Below, piece by piece: positions 5,658 to 12,958 of a DNA stretch of 26,727 bases; position 1 is the stretch's first letter; each line of letters begins with the position of its first letter. The DNA comes from a virus, in IMG/VR virus record IMGVR_UViG_3300043466_000467, positions 1-26,727 of that record; one strand, written 5' to 3'. The position numbers and the translations under genes were made by a program. The notes under the pieces are model-generated. The model did not search any database. It saw only the letters and a list, made by a program, of their open reading frames with translations, and was not told the DNA's origin.

Positions 5658-7178
5658 ATGTTAAACAATCTAACAAACTTCTTCAATCTAATTACAAGTA
5701 GAAGAATCAAGACAACTCTAGAAGATTCAGATCTTATTGCTATAGGTACTAAACAATCTCCAGCACTTGGAGATTATAAACCTACTGCAATTAAGTTCTC
5801 AGATCTTGCAGCTCAAATTGGAGCGGGAGGATTTAGTGAAGTTACAGTCAATGGAATTTTAGCTAATAACTTACAAATAGGACCAAGTTCTTTAGTAACA
5901 GTTTCTGGATCAAGTCCGAATGCTACAATAACACTAAAACCAGAAATACCATACAAAGCTTATAGAGCTAAGTTAACTGCTCAATCAATTGATTGGCCTG
6001 GATATGGTTATCTTTATAACTGGTTTGCAGTAGATGATGCAAGAGGATTAGCTAATCCAGATGGCGGTACAGGATTAACAGCTCCTAATGAATGGAGAGT
6101 TCCTAGTGAAACAGATTGGATTACATTAGCAACATTTGCTGGTGGCGGTAGTGTAGCAGGTGGTAAATTAAAATCTACATTAAGTTCTACAGCTTATCCT
6201 TTTTATGGATGGTTAAGTAACGGTGGAGGAACAGATGATTATAATTTTAGTGCATTACCAGGTGGAAGACGTGATGATACTGGTCCATTTGACCAAATTG
6301 GTCAAGCTGCTTGGTTTTGGGCATCTACACCTTTTAATAGTAGTGATTCTAGAATAGCTGTTATTACTAGTAGTAGTACTGAGATAGGTATATACACTGC
6401 AACTAATCGCAAAGGTTTGTCTGTGCGTTTAGTAAGAGAAGCAACAGCTGGAGAACTTCTTCTTACTGATGGAGATACATCAGATACCAGTTCACTTGAT
6501 CCATATACAGGTAATAATGGTACTGTATATGTTACAGTTAAAATAGATACACAAATATGGCTTGCTCAAAACTTAAGAGAAACTCTTTATAATAATGCAG
6601 ATCCTATATTTAATGCTTCACTATTACCTGGGGGTGATACATTGGGTACTACTTGGAATGCAAAAGGAATTGCAGGAGAAGGTGCCTGGACACTTTATGC
6701 TTTATGTGGACCATATGGCAGCCCTATAGGTTGTCCTGTACCTTATTTGCCAGATACAATTGAACTAATCTATGCAGATGTTTTAGAAAATTCATTAGGG
6801 TTACTTGTTAACTGGTCATCTGAGCTTGATGGTACAAATGTTTACTATAAAGCAATTTTTGCTGGAGCAAGAACATGGTTCAAGACACATATAAAACTTA
6901 CTCCAGGATATGATGTAAGTGATTATGATAATTCTATACCAACTCTAGTTCAGAAAAATCTAATAGTTAAAAGAGCTGTTGCAGGAGAAACTAACATAGA
7001 TTTCTTCCCAGTAACAATATCAGCTACCGGAGCATTAACAATAGAACCTTTAAATAACTACAGTGATTTACTAGGTTCACCAGATTCTAGTGTGTATGTA
7101 GAGATTTTAGAATACCAACCGGAGTCTTATTACTATTCTAGTTCACTATCGCAAGGTATTGGTATAAGTAATTTATAA
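5658..7178 (+). CDS. Tail adhesin with FISUMP / C-type-lectin-like domain; possible DGR target
   Basis: A 506-aa protein in several parts. Residues 1-55 are a remote version of the anchor (DSDLIAIGTKQS, then AIKFSDLAAQIG). Residues about 116-261 match the Fibrobacter succinogenes major paralogous (FISUMP) domain: YGYLYNWFAVDDARGL, EWRVPSETDWITLATF, GGKLKS, FSALPGGRRDD, AAWFWASTPF and a closing RKGLSVRLVRE. This fold is related to formylglycine-generating enzyme and C-type lectins. VKIDTQIWLAQNLRETLYNN (294-313), usually found before this core, lies after it here. The last 140 residues are another beta domain. FISUMP-type domains are frequent variable proteins of diversity-generating retroelements, with variation in the C-terminal part of the core; no reverse transcriptase is in the window. 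Confidence 0.85.
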   Translation: MLNNLTNFFNLITSRRIKTTLEDSDLIAIGTKQSPALGDYKPTAIKFSDLAAQIGAGGFSEVTVNGILANNLQIGPSSLVTVSGSSPNATITLKPEIPYKAYRAKLTAQSIDWPGYGYLYNWFAVDDARGLANPDGGTGLTAPNEWRVPSETDWITLATFAGGGSVAGGKLKSTLSSTAYPFYGWLSNGGGTDDYNFSALPGGRRDDTGPFDQIGQAAWFWASTPFNSSDSRIAVITSSSTEIGIYTATNRKGLSVRLVREATAGELLLTDGDTSDTSSLDPYTGNNGTVYVTVKIDTQIWLAQNLRETLYNNADPIFNASLLPGGDTLGTTWNAKGIAGEGAWTLYALCGPYGSPIGCPVPYLPDTIELIYADVLENSLGLLVNWSSELDGTNVYYKAIFAGARTWFKTHIKLTPGYDVSDYDNSIPTLVQKNLIVKRAVAGETNIDFFPVTISATGALTIEPLNNYSDLLGSPDSSVYVEILEYQPESYYYSSSLSQGIGISNL

Positions 7179-7179
7179 T

Positions 7180-8034
7180 ATGGTAGAAAGAGCAGTATAT
7201 TCATTATGGACAAAGCCAGCAGATGGTGAACATGTAGGATTTAATTCAGAAAAATCCTTAATGGAATGTTTTGCTTTATCTTTAAACTATTCAAAAAAAT
7301 GGTTTAAAGAAGTACATTTAGTTACAGATAAAAAAGGTAAAAAATTAGTAAAAAAATATGGATTAAAGTTTGATCATATTAATACTGATTTAGAAACCGT
7401 AATGGATGGAGTATATCAGAATCACTGGTCATTAGGAAAAATATATGCTTGTAAAATACAAGATGCACCTTTTATTCATATTGATATTGATGTAATACTA
7501 TTTAAACCATTACCAGAAACATTTTTAAAATCAGATGCTGGTTTTCAAAATATTGAAACTGATGAACAAGAACAATGGTATAAATTGTTATTAGATCATG
7601 CTGATCAGAATTATTTAAACAAACCGGTTTGGTTTAATGCTAAAAATTTTAAAGCATATAATTGTGGTATAATTAGTTTTAATAAACTTGAATTAACTAA
7701 AATTTGGTGGGATGAAGCTTTAAAATATATTGAGTATTTAGACAATTCTAATTTTGATTATAATCACCATTTGTCATGTTTAATATATGAACAATTTGCA
7801 ATATATCATTTGTGTAATTATCATAAGTACTCAGTTGACTTACTAACTTATTACGGAACAAAAGATCAAAAAAATTTAGGATGGCTTCCAGAAGATTTAT
7901 CACAAAAGTTAGGATATACCCATCTCATAGCTAGTTCTAAAAGAAGATTGGACATAGAGGAAAAAATAACTAACAGAGTAATTAAAGAAAAAATAAAACT
8001 ACCTCATTTAACTTATGATACGGTTTGCTTTTAA
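7180..8034 (+). CDS. GT-A type glycosyltransferase-like protein
   Basis: A 284-aa protein. HIDIDVILFKPLP (100-112) contains the DxD motif (D102, D104) that binds the metal and nucleotide-sugar in GT-A glycosyltransferases, in a strand context like GT8 and related families. Upstream, KSLMECFALSLNYSKKWFKE and VHLVTD resemble the helix-strand start of such folds, and FNAKNFKAYNCGIISFN (152-168) resembles the N-x-G-i-f conserved later in the family. No signal peptide or membrane helix is seen. The gene lies between fibre genes, 1 nt after the FISUMP adhesin, and looks more A/T-rich than its neighbours, possibly a later acquisition. It may glycosylate a tail protein or a host surface component; the acceptor is unknown. 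Confidence 0.7.
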   Translation: MVERAVYSLWTKPADGEHVGFNSEKSLMECFALSLNYSKKWFKEVHLVTDKKGKKLVKKYGLKFDHINTDLETVMDGVYQNHWSLGKIYACKIQDAPFIHIDIDVILFKPLPETFLKSDAGFQNIETDEQEQWYKLLLDHADQNYLNKPVWFNAKNFKAYNCGIISFNKLELTKIWWDEALKYIEYLDNSNFDYNHHLSCLIYEQFAIYHLCNYHKYSVDLLTYYGTKDQKNLGWLPEDLSQKLGYTHLIASSKRRLDIEEKITNRVIKEKIKLPHLTYDTVCF

Positions 8035-8074
8035 GAACAATAGAATAAAAGTGTGCAATTAAAAATAAAAGATT

Positions 8075-8572
8075 ATGTCAATAGGAGATTTAAAAGATTA
8101 CGGTAACAAAGGAAATAACTTTCCTTGGCAACTTAAGATGTTACAAGGTATGCAGTGTGTATGTGATCAATTAAAAGAGATCAACATAGATACTGATGAT
8201 CTAGAGCAGTTACTTGCAGATCTTATAGTAGAATTACAAAACGGTATAGATGTAACTATAGTAAATCCATTAGGTCAACAAATAATGGATGATAGTATAT
8301 CTGTAACTGTAGCTTCTGATCAAACAGGTATTGCAAGAACACCTGGTATCATTAGACCTACAGGATCCGGAAATGTTAATACAGCAGCCGCAACATTTTA
8401 TTCTGTATCAGTAGCTAATGTTGGTTCAGCAGATGGAAGTGTATTAGGTGGAACTAATAATATTAAACCAGGAGAAGTATTAAATTTCTCGGGAGATGCT
8501 TTAAATAACTACTTTACATCATTTGCTTATAATGCAACAGGAACAGAGTTTATAATAATTTATGTTTCTTAA
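8075..8572 (+). CDS. Tail/baseplate-associated structural protein (165 aa)
   Basis: The N-terminus IGDLKDYGNKGNNFPWQLKM (2-21) is a signature I associate with small structural proteins of Bacteroidota phages; it is followed by a helix up to about residue 60. The second half (64-165) is beta-rich and resembles a domain for display on virions (VTIVNPLGQQ, VASDQTG, TEFIIIYVS). No transmembrane segment is present. It stands 40 nt after the glycosyltransferase gene and 2 nt before the next fibre gene. The N-terminal part may be the virion-binding end. Exact location in the tail is not deducible. Confidence 0.65.
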   Translation: MSIGDLKDYGNKGNNFPWQLKMLQGMQCVCDQLKEINIDTDDLEQLLADLIVELQNGIDVTIVNPLGQQIMDDSISVTVASDQTGIARTPGIIRPTGSGNVNTAAATFYSVSVANVGSADGSVLGGTNNIKPGEVLNFSGDALNNYFTSFAYNATGTEFIIIYVS

Positions 8573-8574
8573 TT

Positions 8575-9438
8575 ATGGCTATTATCCTTGGTGGAAATAC
8601 TAGTATTTATTTAGGAGCTCCTCCAGCTCCTCCTGCGCCTGTATCTGATCCAGATGCACAGGCTTTTCTAACTGCAGCTGCTATAACAAATCCTACAATA
8701 AGAACAGCAGTTAATCAATTAGTTATTGATTTAAAAGCTTACAGTATTTGGACAAAGATGAAAGCTATATACCCATTTGTAGGTGGAACAGCAAGTACAC
8801 ATAAGTTTAACTTGAAGAACCCTTTAGATACAGATGCTGCATTTAGATTAACTTTTTTTGGAGGATGGGTGCATTCAACAACTGGAGCAAAACCTAATGG
8901 TACAAATGCATATGCAGAAACTTATTTTGTTCCATCTGTAGAATTAACAACTAATTTTGGATCTGCCCATTACTATTCCAGAACAGGAACTCCAGAACCT
9001 ACAGCAGGAGATGCTAATGGTATAGTAATAGGAGCCAGAGCAACTGGAGCTAATGATACATTTGCTTTAGCAATTAAAACAAATCCTAGTAATTTTACTC
9101 AATTTTTCTTTTCAGCAAGTGGAACTACTACAGATCAATTTGCTAGATCTATAGATACTTTGGGTACAGGATTTTATTCAGGGGCATTATCTGTAACAGG
9201 CTCTAAGATTTATAGAAATGGTGTAAATACTACTTCTACAAATCTTTCTTATACCAGAAATACTCCTAATGTATCACTTTATATTGGAGCAATAAATAAT
9301 AAAAATATAGGACCTGCAGATCTTACAGCAAAAGAATCAGCACTAGCTGCTATTGGAGATTCATTAACAGATACAGAAAATGCAAACTATAATTTAGCAG
9401 TTACTGCGTTTGAAACAACTTTAGGAAGAAACGTATGA
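8575..9438 (+). CDS. Tail fibre protein with lectin-like C-terminal domain
   Basis: A 287-aa protein. After a short proline-rich lead (APPAPPAPVSDPDAQAF, 15-31) comes a helical stretch and WTKMKAIYPFVGGTASTHKF (about 59-78), a motif recurrent in fibre proteins of Bacteroidota phages. From about 80 to 250 the protein is a beta-sandwich-like domain (FFGGWVHSTTGAKPNGTNAY, FYSGALSVTGSKIYRNG, VSLYIGAINN) that looks like concanavalin A/LamG-type lectins, so a carbohydrate target is likely. The end is helical (LTAKESALAAIGDSL). Its stop overlaps the next start (ATGA). Fold assignment is by pattern. Confidence 0.75.
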   Translation: MAIILGGNTSIYLGAPPAPPAPVSDPDAQAFLTAAAITNPTIRTAVNQLVIDLKAYSIWTKMKAIYPFVGGTASTHKFNLKNPLDTDAAFRLTFFGGWVHSTTGAKPNGTNAYAETYFVPSVELTTNFGSAHYYSRTGTPEPTAGDANGIVIGARATGANDTFALAIKTNPSNFTQFFFSASGTTTDQFARSIDTLGTGFYSGALSVTGSKIYRNGVNTTSTNLSYTRNTPNVSLYIGAINNKNIGPADLTAKESALAAIGDSLTDTENANYNLAVTAFETTLGRNV

Positions 9439-9644
9439 TAAAAGTTGGACTATTAACAATAGAGCAAAAAGAAGAAATTGTTGGTCAAATGTATGATACA
9501 GATTCATACTTTTTTCCAATTCAAGATATTAATGATAACTGGGTTATATCTCAAGAGGAAATGAATCAATGTACTAATCCTAAGTTTATGTGGGTTAAGA
9601 ATTTACCTCTTATTGAATATACTCCAAAACCTTCTGAAGAATGA
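9435..9644 (+). CDS. Small conserved tail-region protein (69 aa)
   Basis: This 69-aa frame is translationally coupled on both sides: its ATG overlaps the fibre gene's stop at 9435-9438, and its own stop TGA (9642-9644) overlaps the next ATG (9641). The sequence has an N-terminal helix (LTIEQKEEIVGQMY) and a polar, aromatic C-terminal half (FMWVKNLPLIEYTPKPSEE). No membrane segment. A small protein of this shape often follows the lectin-like fibre gene in Bacteroidota phages as I recall, so it could be a fibre chaperone or fibre-associated subunit. That function is a guess from position. Confidence 0.7.
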   Translation: MIKVGLLTIEQKEEIVGQMYDTDSYFFPIQDINDNWVISQEEMNQCTNPKFMWVKNLPLIEYTPKPSEE

Positions 9645-10882
9645 GTACAACAATATCTACAATAGCAGCATCCAATTCTAATATTCTTACTAATCTTCCT
9701 ATGCTTGCAGATGCATTTGGAAGATTAAGAGTAAGTGAACCATTTACATTATTTGACTCTAGTCATAGATTTGCAGATAATAATTTGTGGTCTACAGCCA
9801 CTGCTGTAAGTGGAACTGCTACATTTGATGCTAACGAAGGGTTAATTAACTTAGGTGTAACAGCAGCATCAGGTTCTGAAGTTATTAGAGAAACTACAAA
9901 GGTATTTTCTTATCAACCTGGTAAGAGTCTTCTTGTGCTTAATACATTTGTAATGAATGCTGCTAAGACAGGACTTAGACAAAGAGTTGGATATTATGGA
10001 GCAGCTAATGGATATTATCTAGAACAAAATAGCAGCACAGTAAGCTTTGTTGAAAGAAGTTCTGTTTCAGGATCATTAGTAAATAATCCAGTTGCTCAAG
10101 CAAATTGGAATGTAGATCCTATGGATGGCTCAGGTCCTAGTGGTATTACACTTGATTTAACAAAAGCTCAAATCTTATTTATGGATTTAGAGTGGTTAGG
10201 TGTGGGAACAGTTAGGATAGGATTCATTATAGATGGCAATTATTATGTTTGCCATAAATTCAACCACGCTAATTTAATTACATCTACATATATTACTACA
10301 GCTTCTTTGCCTCTTAGATATGAAATAACAAATACAGCTGCTACAGCTTCATCAAGTAGATTAAAACAAATATGTTCTACTGTAATATCTGAAGGAGGAT
10401 ATGAACTTCGTGGCTTACAACAGGCTGTAGGTACGCCAATAACAACACCTAAGACCTTAACTACGGCAGGCACATTGTATCCTATAGTTTCATTAAGATT
10501 AAAATCAACTAGATTAGATGGAATAGCTATAGCTACAGCTGTTTCTATAATAGGAAATACATCTGCTAATTTTAATTGGCAATTAATATCATCAGGAGCA
10601 ACTACAGGTGGAACTTGGATTAGTGCAGGAGTAAACTCAAGCGTAGAATACAACATTACAGGAACTGCTTTTGCAGGGGGAAGAATTATAGCATCAGGAT
10701 ATTTTACAGCTACAGCAAGTACAAGTGTATCTATTGATATATTAAAGGCTGCATTGTTTAGTAATCAATTAGAAAGAGATGGATTAACAGGAACTCCTTA
10801 TGAGTTTACAATAGTTTTAACAGCAGGTACAAATAATGAAAGCGTATTTGCATCAATGGACTGGGAAGAAATAAGTAGATAA
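9641..10882 (+). CDS. Tail fibre / structural protein of the DAFGRLRVS type
   Basis: A 413-aa protein whose start region, MLADAFGRLRVSEPFTLFDS (21-40), followed by SHRFADN, matches a family of fibre or structural proteins seen in many aquatic phages. The rest is beta-rich, with hydrophobic strands separated by Ser/Thr/Ala/Gly-rich turns and a C-terminal YEFTIVLTAGTNNESVFASM. No enzymatic motif, signal peptide or membrane helix is seen. Tight coupling with the 69-aa gene and position within the tail block support a virion role. The exact part (fibre shaft, tip or tail appendage) is not resolvable. A minus-strand open frame inside it (10243-10656) is not credited. Confidence 0.75.
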   Translation: MSTTISTIAASNSNILTNLPMLADAFGRLRVSEPFTLFDSSHRFADNNLWSTATAVSGTATFDANEGLINLGVTAASGSEVIRETTKVFSYQPGKSLLVLNTFVMNAAKTGLRQRVGYYGAANGYYLEQNSSTVSFVERSSVSGSLVNNPVAQANWNVDPMDGSGPSGITLDLTKAQILFMDLEWLGVGTVRIGFIIDGNYYVCHKFNHANLITSTYITTASLPLRYEITNTAATASSSRLKQICSTVISEGGYELRGLQQAVGTPITTPKTLTTAGTLYPIVSLRLKSTRLDGIAIATAVSIIGNTSANFNWQLISSGATTGGTWISAGVNSSVEYNITGTAFAGGRIIASGYFTATASTSVSIDILKAALFSNQLERDGLTGTPYEFTIVLTAGTNNESVFASMDWEEISR

Positions 10883-10898
10883 TTAAAATACATTAATA

Positions 10899-11747
10899 AT
10901 GGCAACAGGAATACAAATATCACCATCATCAGACATTACAGTAGGAACTACAGCTATCTCTGGAGGTACAGAAGGTAGGGTATTATTTCAAGGAGCAGGA
11001 AATGTAGTACAGCAAGACTCTAATCTATTTTGGGATAACACGAACAAAAGGCTTGGAATTGGAGCTACACCTTCAACAAGTGTTAGATTAGATGTAAGAG
11101 CGCAAGGAGCTTTGTCAACTGATATAGCATTTAGAGTTAGGAATAGTGCTGATACTGCTAATTTATTAGCAGTGCAAGGGAATAATGTCGTTCAATTAGG
11201 TGCTTCAAACATCAATTTTCCAACTTTAAATTTAGTTAGTTATGTAAATCCTGCCATTACTTTTTCGGATGTAAATGGAAGCACATCTTTTTTTAAACAA
11301 TATTATCAATCTAACGGAGCCGTAGGTTCTCTCTTGAATGAATCTTTAACAATTTCAAAACTTGGAACTCCAGTCGGTGGTAATGGTGAAGCTGGAAGAA
11401 CTAATTTTATTAATTCAACTACAAATTGGGGAACATATTTAGGTAGTGCAGCAAGAGGTGGATATCATTGGTATTTTAAAAACTCAGAAGCCATAACGGA
11501 AACTGACAGAGCATTTTGGATAACACCTGATAGAAGACAATTAATTTACAACAAAAGCGGTGACACAGTGGTTGGGGATGTAAATTCATTTTGTTTTTAT
11601 TCAGATGACCAAACAGCAGGTAACGCAGCACCACATTTTAGAACAGAAGCAGGAGATGTAATTAAATTATATAAACAATCAAGTGCAGGTATAGCAACAG
11701 TTGGTGACTTAGTTACTATATTAACTAATTTAGGATTATTAGGCTAA
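10899..11747 (+). CDS. Tail fibre protein, repeat-rich
   Basis: A 282-aa protein. Residues 22-62 include GGTEGRVLFQGAGNVVQQDS and LFWDNTNKRLGIGATPST, motifs found as repeats along the shafts of phage and metagenomic long fibres; one copy occurs here. The C-terminus (FRTEAGDVIKLYKQ, then VGDLVTILTNLGLLG) is a frequent fibre ending, possibly a trimerisation element. The middle section carries aromatic residues (GGYHWYFKN) and no catalytic motif. It begins 16 nt after the DAFGRLRVS-type gene and is followed 27 nt later by a 103-aa gene. Attachment and receptor are unknown. Confidence 0.75.
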   Translation: MATGIQISPSSDITVGTTAISGGTEGRVLFQGAGNVVQQDSNLFWDNTNKRLGIGATPSTSVRLDVRAQGALSTDIAFRVRNSADTANLLAVQGNNVVQLGASNINFPTLNLVSYVNPAITFSDVNGSTSFFKQYYQSNGAVGSLLNESLTISKLGTPVGGNGEAGRTNFINSTTNWGTYLGSAARGGYHWYFKNSEAITETDRAFWITPDRRQLIYNKSGDTVVGDVNSFCFYSDDQTAGNAAPHFRTEAGDVIKLYKQSSAGIATVGDLVTILTNLGLLG

Positions 11748-11774
11748 TTACTATCTTTACAAATAAAATATATT

Positions 11775-12086
11775 ATGGCAATTTTAATTAAAGCAACAGA
11801 AGAAAAACAGATTACAATCTCAGGAACAGGTATTGAGTTACCAGAGGTTTATGGTAGAATCCGTTTTGTAGGTGACTTTGCAGGTAACACTATTCAAGGT
11901 GAAGTAGCAACATTTGCTAATGCAGAAACATTTGCAGAAGGTAAAATGCTTTATACTGATGTTCCTATTGGATCTTATCAAGCTAACCTTGAAGAAGGAG
12001 AAGTACAATCTTTAGAGACAGCTCACAAATATGCTAAGATAGCTTATGAGCAGCAAGGTTATGAGGTTGTGATTGATTTGACTTAA
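11775..12086 (+). CDS. Small tail-block protein (103 aa)
   Basis: A 103-aa protein with an N-terminal beta part (ILIKATEEKQITISGTGIEL, then EVYGRIRFVGDFAGNTIQGE) and a C-terminal helix (EGEVQSLETAHKYAKIAYEQ). The pattern of two beta hairpins and a helix suggests a compact domain. No membrane or signal segment. It is the last clear gene of the tail block, 27 nt after a fibre gene, and is followed only by a 16-codon frame before the lysis block. A fibre-associated or tail-fibre-assembly role is likely by location but not shown by sequence. Confidence 0.65.
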   Translation: MAILIKATEEKQITISGTGIELPEVYGRIRFVGDFAGNTIQGEVATFANAETFAEGKMLYTDVPIGSYQANLEEGEVQSLETAHKYAKIAYEQQGYEVVIDLT

Positions 12087-12090
12087 TAAA

Positions 12091-12141
12091 ATGGCATTAG
12101 TAAACTTACAAGGTGTGTTATTAGCTTCTTATAATGTGTAA
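12091..12141 (+). CDS. Possible 16-aa peptide or gene remnant
   Basis: ATG 12091 opens MALVNLQGVLLASYNV, 16 codons. It begins 4 nt after the previous stop and ends before the lysis-block promoter motif. It could be a leftover of a lost tail gene, a leader peptide, or chance. No homology is recognised. Confidence 0.2.
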   Translation: MALVNLQGVLLASYNV

Positions 12142-12151
12142 TTGAGATTTT

Positions 12152-12164
12152 TTTTGTATATTAA
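12152..12164 (+). promoter_or_regulatory. Candidate phage promoter, lysis block
   Basis: A run of T followed by GTATATTA (12156-12163), with the core starting 33 nt before ATG 12189. The same core and spacing occur before three other gene blocks. No host-type -33 box is visible at the right spacing. Confidence 0.45.
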
Positions 12165-12188
12165 GTATGTAGACATATTTTTTATATT

Positions 12189-12704
12189 ATGAAAATAGAT
12201 ATCAGATATATATTAGCCCTTTTGACTGCTATTATAGCAAGTGGCTTTATTATGTTTGCTTTTATTTCATGCAGTTCTCAGTATCATTTAGACAAGTTTT
12301 ATGATAAAGGTGGAAAGATAACTTGTGATACAATCTATGTTACAAAAACAGATACCTTAAAAGTTAAAGGTGCAGATGGTAAAGATTCACTTATCTATAT
12401 TACTACTTCTGTACCCTGCAATTGTCCGGAGGCAACTGTAGAAACTAGATGGAAAACTAGGTTTGACAATAAAAGATTTAGAGATAGTCTGAAGGTTATA
12501 TCAAAGATGTACCGTGATTCTTTAAAATTTGCTGTTAAAGAAAATAAAACAAATCAGAAGTTTGCTACAAAACAACACAAGCAAGCTCAAAAAACTAAAA
12601 GAACACAGTTCCGCCAAGAGAATAAATCATTCCCTTGGCTTTGGTTTTTTATAGCAATAAGCTTAGTCTCTACTTTTTTTATTATCAAACAGTTTAAAAA
12701 ATGA
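12189..12704 (+). CDS. Candidate unimolecular spanin (u-spanin)
   Basis: The 171-aa protein has a hydrophobic N-terminal segment (residues 7-27) ending in a lipobox-like AFISC with C28 followed by SS, indicating a lipoprotein sorted to the outer membrane. The central part is charged and includes a helix-rich stretch (RFRDSLKVISKMYRDSLKFA, about 97-116). The end, WLWFFIAISLVSTFFIIKQF (150-169), is a transmembrane helix with a lysine-rich tail. A lipoprotein N-terminus plus an inner-membrane C-terminus is the architecture of u-spanins such as T1 gp11 (161 aa), which fuse the two membranes of Gram-negative hosts in the last lysis step. Its place before holin and endolysin genes agrees. The next gene overlaps its stop by 4 nt. 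Confidence 0.7.
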   Translation: MKIDIRYILALLTAIIASGFIMFAFISCSSQYHLDKFYDKGGKITCDTIYVTKTDTLKVKGADGKDSLIYITTSVPCNCPEATVETRWKTRFDNKRFRDSLKVISKMYRDSLKFAVKENKTNQKFATKQHKQAQKTKRTQFRQENKSFPWLWFFIAISLVSTFFIIKQFKK

Positions 12705-12958
12705 CACCTACTGAAATTACAACATTTATAATTGGCACTGCTGTATTAATTATTGGGTACTTCCTAAAGATAGTTCATAGTGATGTACGCAAAAATACAG
12801 AAGAACAAGGAAAACTTAAAGGTAAGATAGAACTTGTAGAACAAGAAGCCAGATTAAAGTATCAAGCTATTCAAGAACAAACTCAACTAGAGATTAAAAA
12901 TCTAGCTAAGAATGTTGGAGATCTAGCAAATACAGTAAGAGAATTAATAAGTAAGTAA
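12701..12958 (+). CDS. Small membrane coiled-coil protein of the lysis cassette
   Basis: An 85-aa protein with one N-terminal transmembrane helix (TTFIIGTAVLIIGYFLKIVH, 8-27) and a charged heptad-patterned helix (about 28-85) predicted to form a coiled coil. This resembles inner-membrane spanin-like, antiholin-like or hemolysin-type accessory proteins. The gene overlaps the spanin gene by 4 nt and the PAS gene by 1 nt (TAATG), so the three are probably translated in step. The PAS protein also has a coiled coil next to its membrane helices, so direct pairing is possible. No biochemical role can be assigned. Confidence 0.6.
   Translation: MTPTEITTFIIGTAVLIIGYFLKIVHSDVRKNTEEQGKLKGKIELVEQEARLKYQAIQEQTQLEIKNLAKNVGDLANTVRELISK

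Noticed and set aside
10243-10656. Minus-strand frame of 137 codons inside a fibre gene
   Set aside because: It lies wholly within a well-supported plus-strand fibre gene and has no recognisable features.
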